Assembly: GCF_900240215.1 (NCBI RefSeq)
Contig: NZ_LT964679.1
Coordinates: 351,515-415,514 of the forward strand
Direction of reading: 5' to 3'
DNA from: Raoultibacter timonensis
GTDB taxonomy: Bacteria > Actinomycetota > Coriobacteriia > Coriobacteriales > Eggerthellaceae
DNA length: 64,000 nucleotides
Shown here piece by piece: positions 60,331 to 64,000 of this stretch. The notes beneath the pieces were generated by a model that saw only the letters and a list, made by a program, of their open reading frames with translations, was not told the origin of the DNA and ran no database searches. The position numbers and the translations under genes are program-made. Each line of letters starts with the position of its first letter. The stretch's first letter is position 1.

Positions 60331-61037
60331 CCCAGGCGAAGATCATGCTTATTGACGATGACGAGAGCTTGCATGTGCTCGTCAGGCGTCTTGCCGAAGA
60401 TGCGGGATACGCGTTCTGCTCGGCGTACGGGGGAGAAGAGGGTCTAAAAGTCCTCGGCTCCGAAAAGCCCGATCTGCTGCTGCTCGACGTCATGATGCCG
60501 GGCACGAACGGGTTCGACGCCTGCCGCCAGATGAGAGAAGACGGCAGGCGCATACCGATCATCTTCCTTTCCGCAAAGGGCGATATCGTCGACAAGAGCA
60601 TCGGCTTCAAGGCGGGCGGCGACGATTATGTGGTGAAGCCGTTCAGCTCCGACGAACTGCTTCTGCGCATCGAGGCCCATCTGCGCAGGCATAAATCGGA
60701 TCTCGCGTTCGCCAAGGCGATCACGCGGGAGGGAAGCAACGTGACGGGCGACATCGAGGTGTGCTTCAACCGGTACGAAGTTCGGCTGCGCGGCGAGAAG
60801 GTCGATCTCACGGCGAAGGAGTTCGAGATACTGGCCCTTCTGGCGGCGAGTCCCGGCCAGGTGTTTACGCGCGCGCAGATATTCGAGCATATCTGGGGCG
60901 AGGGAAGCGATGTGGACGAGAGCAGCATCACGGTGTTCATCCGTAAGATCCGCGAGAAGATCGAGGATAATCCCTCGCAACCCAAATACCTGCTCACCGT
61001 ATGGCGCGTGGGATACAAGTTCGCCGAACGCGTGTAG
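60327..61037 (+). CDS. OmpR/PhoB-family response regulator
   Basis: A 236-aa regulator. The receiver has the acidic pocket Asp10-12, phospho-acceptor Asp54 (LLLDVMMPG) and Lys104 (VVKPF). The C-terminal winged helix carries VDLTAKEFEILALLAASPGQ, then VFTRAQIFEHIWG and the VFIRKIREKIE recognition helix. Its ATG overlaps the kinase stop (ATGA), so they are translationally coupled. Likely target: the TATAAT promoter of the DmsA-like operon. Confidence 0.95.
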   Translation: MTQAKIMLIDDDESLHVLVRRLAEDAGYAFCSAYGGEEGLKVLGSEKPDLLLLDVMMPGTNGFDACRQMREDGRRIPIIFLSAKGDIVDKSIGFKAGGDDYVVKPFSSDELLLRIEAHLRRHKSDLAFAKAITREGSNVTGDIEVCFNRYEVRLRGEKVDLTAKEFEILALLAASPGQVFTRAQIFEHIWGEGSDVDESSITVFIRKIREKIEDNPSQPKYLLTVWRVGYKFAERV

Positions 61038-61047
61038 CGCATAGCTT

Positions 61048-61092
61048 GCGGCGGCTCGCATACCACCGGATAGCATGCGAGCCGCCGCCTCT
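61048..61092 (+). terminator. Terminator after the two-component system
   Basis: gcggcggctcgcat (61048-61061) pairs perfectly with 61075-61088, loop of 13, followed by CTCTTTT. It ends the DmsA-like/TorD/kinase/regulator operon. Confidence 0.8.
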
Positions 61093-61238
61093 TTTCCGCA
61101 TCCGCAAGCCATCCTTTGGGATGCGGTTTGGTAACGTTGCGAGAGGAGTTTGCCCTTGTAATCTTGACGGTCGGGTGTCGGTACAATACAGTATTCAAAA
61201 CATGACGAAACCGATAGTAGAGCCGAGGTGCAGATCGC

Positions 61239-62906
61239 TTGAATACGCAAGAGGCGTTGCAGTCTTTCGACCTTGATCCACGTCTGTTCTACGACGCTAT
61301 GGCTTTCAGTACCGATGACTACCTGTACGTTATCGATATGGCGACCGATCGTGCGCTCATCTCGGACAACATGAAGGCAGATTTCGATCTGCCCGACTGC
61401 CTGTTCGAGGGGCTCATCCCCTTATGGCGCGCACTCATCGCCGAGCGCGATCTTCAGAGCTTCGACGAATCCATCGATGACATGGTGGCTGGCCGTACCG
61501 ATTCGCACGACCTCGAGTATCAGGTGAGAAACCGCAAGGGCGAATACGTGTGGATCGTCTGCCGCGGGCTTATGAAGCGCGACGAGAACGGCGCTCCTGC
61601 CATGTTCGCGGGTGTGGTTACCAACCTCGAGCGCAAGGGTAAGATCGATCCGACGACGGGACTGTTCATGCACGATAAGTGCATCCAGGTGCTCGACCGC
61701 ATGCTTGCTCGCGACCGTGTTGCCGGCGGTGTGCTGCTGCTCGGTCTCGACGATTTCTCTCGCATCAATTCGTTGAACGACCATGCATTCGGCAATGTTG
61801 TTTTGCGCGTGTTCGCCCAGGGCGTTCAGCGGCTGCTGCCCGAAGACGCTTCGATCTTCCGCTTCGATGGCGATGAATTCGCGATCGTCGCCGAGGGGGC
61901 CGATCGCGCCGCGATGGAGGATCTGTACCATGCGATTCACGCGCTCGCGAACCGACAGCAGGATATCGACGGGACCACGTACTTCTGCACGGTTTCGGGC
62001 GGGATTGCGATGGGGGATGCGGAGCAATCCAGCGGCTCGGATTTGATCAAGCATGCCGAAAGCGCTTTGGAGGAGAGCAAGCATCGGGGGAAGAACACGG
62101 TCTCGTTTTTCTCGGCCGATATGACCGAGGCGAAGCTTCGCCGCCTCGAACTGAGCGACCGCCTTCAAGCATCGGTGCTCGAAGGCATGCGCGGATTCTC
62201 GGTTCACTATCAACCGCTTGTGAACGCCGATACGATGAGGATCGACGGAGCGGAGGCCCTGCTTCGCTGGAAAGACGAAAGCCTCGGGCCGGTCGGTCCC
62301 GACGAGTTCATTCCCGTACTCGAATCGTACGGCCTTATCGGACAGGTGGGGCGCTGGGTGCTCGAGCGGACGGTGGAGCAATGCGCCGCTTGGAGCAAGG
62401 CGCGTTCTGGATTCATAATGAACGTGAACATTTCGTATCTGCAGCTGTTCGAGTCCGATTTCATCCCATTCGTCAAGCAAGTGCTGGATGAATCCCAGGT
62501 CAATCCGTCGCAGCTCGTGCTCGAGATGACTGAAAGCTATTTCGTCACCGATCTCGACGCGCTTAAAACGACGTTCGATCGGCTGCGCAGTCTCGGCATT
62601 CGACTTGCTATGGACGATTTCGGAACCGGGTACTCGTCGCTCGGCATGCTCTCCCAATCTCCCGCCGATATCGTCAAGATCGATCGCATGTTCATTCGCA
62701 ACATCGACGGGGAGGCGTTCAACCGCTCGTTCATCGATGCGGTCATCGACTTGTGCCACAGCGTCGGCATCGAGGTGACGGTCGAAGGCGTCGAGGAACC
62801 GACCGAGCTCGATACCGTTCGCTCGATCGGCGCCGACTGCATCCAGGGCTTTCTCGTATCGAGGCCCCTTTCCGCAGCCGATTTCGAAGAACGCTTCCTG
62901 GCGTAA
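61239..62906 (+). CDS. PAS-GGDEF-EAL protein, c-di-GMP turnover
   Basis: A 555-aa cytoplasmic protein. A PAS-like domain (~20-130, ending YVWIVCRGLMKRDENGAP) is followed by a GGDEF domain with the variant RFDGDEF (Asp210-Phe214) and an EAL domain with EALLRW (339-344), TESYF, DDFGTGYSSLGM, a KIDRMFI strand and VEGVEE. The EAL half looks catalytically complete; the cyclase half has a changed first signature residue. The start is a TTG at 61239 with GAGGTG upstream. A TACAAT box (61182-61187) is a candidate -10. Confidence 0.9.
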   Translation: MNTQEALQSFDLDPRLFYDAMAFSTDDYLYVIDMATDRALISDNMKADFDLPDCLFEGLIPLWRALIAERDLQSFDESIDDMVAGRTDSHDLEYQVRNRKGEYVWIVCRGLMKRDENGAPAMFAGVVTNLERKGKIDPTTGLFMHDKCIQVLDRMLARDRVAGGVLLLGLDDFSRINSLNDHAFGNVVLRVFAQGVQRLLPEDASIFRFDGDEFAIVAEGADRAAMEDLYHAIHALANRQQDIDGTTYFCTVSGGIAMGDAEQSSGSDLIKHAESALEESKHRGKNTVSFFSADMTEAKLRRLELSDRLQASVLEGMRGFSVHYQPLVNADTMRIDGAEALLRWKDESLGPVGPDEFIPVLESYGLIGQVGRWVLERTVEQCAAWSKARSGFIMNVNISYLQLFESDFIPFVKQVLDESQVNPSQLVLEMTESYFVTDLDALKTTFDRLRSLGIRLAMDDFGTGYSSLGMLSQSPADIVKIDRMFIRNIDGEAFNRSFIDAVIDLCHSVGIEVTVEGVEEPTELDTVRSIGADCIQGFLVSRPLSAADFEERFLA

Positions 62907-62927
62907 ACGCAAGGTTGCAGCGAGCAG

Positions 62928-62983
62928 GGCGGTGCCGTTCGCATGCGCGCGGCGAGGCGATGGCGGTGCCGTTCGCATGCGCG
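62928..62983. repeat. 22-bp direct repeat, two copies
   Basis: ggcggtgccgttcgcatgcg followed by cg occurs at 62928-62949 and 62962-62983, 34 bp apart start to start, in the short gap between the convergent GGDEF-EAL and helicase genes. Each copy contains cgcatgcg, itself palindromic. Confidence 0.85.
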
Positions 62984-64000
62984 TTAGGGCTGCAGGAGCT
63001 CGATCAGGTCGTCTTCGGTCAGATTGGCCAGGGAGACGCCTGCGTTGCCCGAACCGATGATGCGATCGGCCAACCCGCTTTTCGCTTCCTGCAGTTTGAG
63101 GATGCGCTCTTCGATCGTATCTTTGGCGATCATCTTGTATACGCTGACCACCTTCGATTGCCCGATGCGGTGGGTGCGGTCGGTGGCTTGGGCTTGCGCG
63201 GCGGCATTCCACCAAGGATCTGCATGGATTACGATCGACGCCCCGGTGAGGTTGAGCCCGGTACCGCCCGCTTTGAGCGACATCAGAAAGGCCGGCGTAT
63301 CGTCTTCGTTGAACGCATTTACCAGATCGAGCCGTTTTCTCTTGGCCGTCGAGCCGGTGAGGGTGTAGTGGGGGATACCCGATGCGTCGAGACGTTCGGC
63401 GATGAGCGCAAGGAAGCTGGTGAACTGCGAGAACACGAGCACCTTTTCGCCTGCGCCGCACGCCGATTCCACCAGTTCGACGATAGCGTCGAGCTTTGCG
63501 GCCGAACCGGCGTAGTTCTCGTAGAGCAGGTGCGGATCGCAGCAAAGCTGTCGCAGCCTCGTCAGCTCGGCGAGAACCTCCACCTTGTGCTCGTTGAATG
63601 CGTGTTCCTTGCGGTTCCTCCGCTGCTCGGTCAGCGATTCGCGCAGTTGCTGCTCGTGGGCTGCGTAGAGCTTTCGCTGCTCCTCTTCCAAGGGGGTGTA
63701 GAACACTGATTCGATCTTGTCGGGCAGATCGCGCAGTACGTCGGCTTTAAGCCGGCGCATCATGAACGGGCCGACGAGCGCCTGCAGTCGACGAGCGGCC
63801 TCGTCGTCATCGCCCATGATCGAAAGCTCGAATCGCTCGCGAAATCGCATGTACGATCCCAACAGGCCGGGCATGAGGAAGTCGAAGATGCTCCACAGCT
63901 CGCTCAATCGGTTTTCCATCGGCGTGCCGGTGAGTGCGAAGCGATGGCGTGCGTTGATGCGCTTGACGCTCCGCGTCGTAAGCGTCGCGTGGTTCTTGAT
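62984..64000 (-). CDS. SNF2-family DEAD/DEAH helicase, C-terminal part (N-terminus off the window)
   Basis: The frame is open through the right edge: residues encoded at 63920-64000 read IKNHATLTTRSVKRI...ALTGTP, ending in SNF2 motif III (LTGTP), and continue MENRLSELWSIFDFLMPGLL. Motifs further on are MMRRLKADVL, VLVFSQFTSFL (motif IV), LMSLKAGGTGLNLTGAS (motif V) and ATDRTHRIGQ (motif VI). Only the second half of the helicase is present; the ATP-binding P-loop lies outside. Family members remodel protein-nucleic acid complexes; the cellular role is unknown. Confidence 0.95.
   Translation of the reverse strand: MKNHATLTTRSVKRINARHRFALTGTPMENRLSELWSIFDFLMPGLLGSYMRFRERFELSIMGDDDEAARRLQALVGPFMMRRLKADVLRDLPDKIESVFYTPLEEEQRKLYAAHEQQLRESLTEQRRNRKEHAFNEHKVEVLAELTRLRQLCCDPHLLYENYAGSAAKLDAIVELVESACGAGEKVLVFSQFTSFLALIAERLDASGIPHYTLTGSTAKRKRLDLVNAFNEDDTPAFLMSLKAGGTGLNLTGASIVIHADPWWNAAAQAQATDRTHRIGQSKVVSVYKMIAKDTIEERILKLQEAKSGLADRIIGSGNAGVSLANLTEDDLIELLQP

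Noticed and set aside
1-64000. tRNA, rRNA or tmRNA genes
   Set aside because: Intergenic regions were scanned by eye for cloverleaf ends and conserved rRNA segments; none was recognised. A covariance search could still find a small RNA.

Overview
The window looks like a chromosomal segment from an anaerobic actinobacterium of class Coriobacteriia, most likely family Eggerthellaceae (the Eggerthella/Gordonibacter/Raoultibacter/Denitrobacterium group). The reasons are the many DMSO-reductase-superfamily enzymes, three LuxR regulators carrying large polytopic membrane domains, a Tat-exported fumarate-reductase-like flavoprotein, pyruvate:ferredoxin oxidoreductase, a proton-pumping pyrophosphatase and moderately high GC. 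The genus cannot be fixed from sequence alone.

Region 1 (1-7.3 kb) holds the start of a zinc-ribbon mini-protein cut by the window edge, an FKBP-type prolyl isomerase, two divergent MFS transporters around a perfect 16-bp inverted repeat, a Bcr/CflA-type MFS exporter and a PucR/CdaR-type regulator. Region 2 (7.3-28.9 kb) is an accessory redox island. It has three cytoplasmic (no Tat signal) molybdopterin oxidoreductases, each followed by a dedicated ~110-120 aa ferredoxin, plus two MFS transporters, a second zinc-ribbon mini-protein and a 69-aa protein. Two tandem membrane LuxR regulators come next. After them lies an operon encoding a pyrogallol-hydroxytransferase (transhydroxylase)-like alpha/beta pair, an L-fucose-isomerase-like protein and an unrecognised 137-aa protein, followed by a third zinc-ribbon mini-protein. 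The architecture resembles the catechol-dehydroxylase loci described in gut Eggerthellaceae, so the likely role is uptake and reductive dehydroxylation or hydroxyl transfer on small aromatic compounds. The substrates cannot be read from sequence.

Region 3 (29-41.5 kb) is core genome: a minus-strand GGDEF/EAL protein, then a ribosomal protein operon rplB-rpsS-rplV-rpsC-rplP-rpmC-rpsQ-rplN-rplX-rplE-rpsN-rpsH-rplF-rplR-rpsE-rpmD-rplO-secY, a terminator, and adk. The usual rpsJ-rplC-rplD-rplW block is absent upstream of rplB; a strong promoter and a ~290-nt leader stand there instead. Region 4 (41.7-50.7 kb) has a polytopic glycosyltransferase-like membrane protein, a Vsr endonuclease, pyruvate:ferredoxin oxidoreductase and a K+-independent H+-pyrophosphatase.

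Region 5 (51-64 kb) is a second respiratory/regulatory region. It contains a membrane LuxR regulator divergent from a Tat flavoprotein reductase across a 13-bp inverted repeat. Next is a DmsA/DmsB/TorD-like operon without a membrane anchor gene, continuing into a c-heme-containing (DUF3365-type) sensor kinase and an OmpR-type response regulator. A PAS-GGDEF-EAL protein and a SNF2-family helicase cut by the right edge end the window. Long perfect hairpins, most without U-tracts, punctuate the operons throughout.
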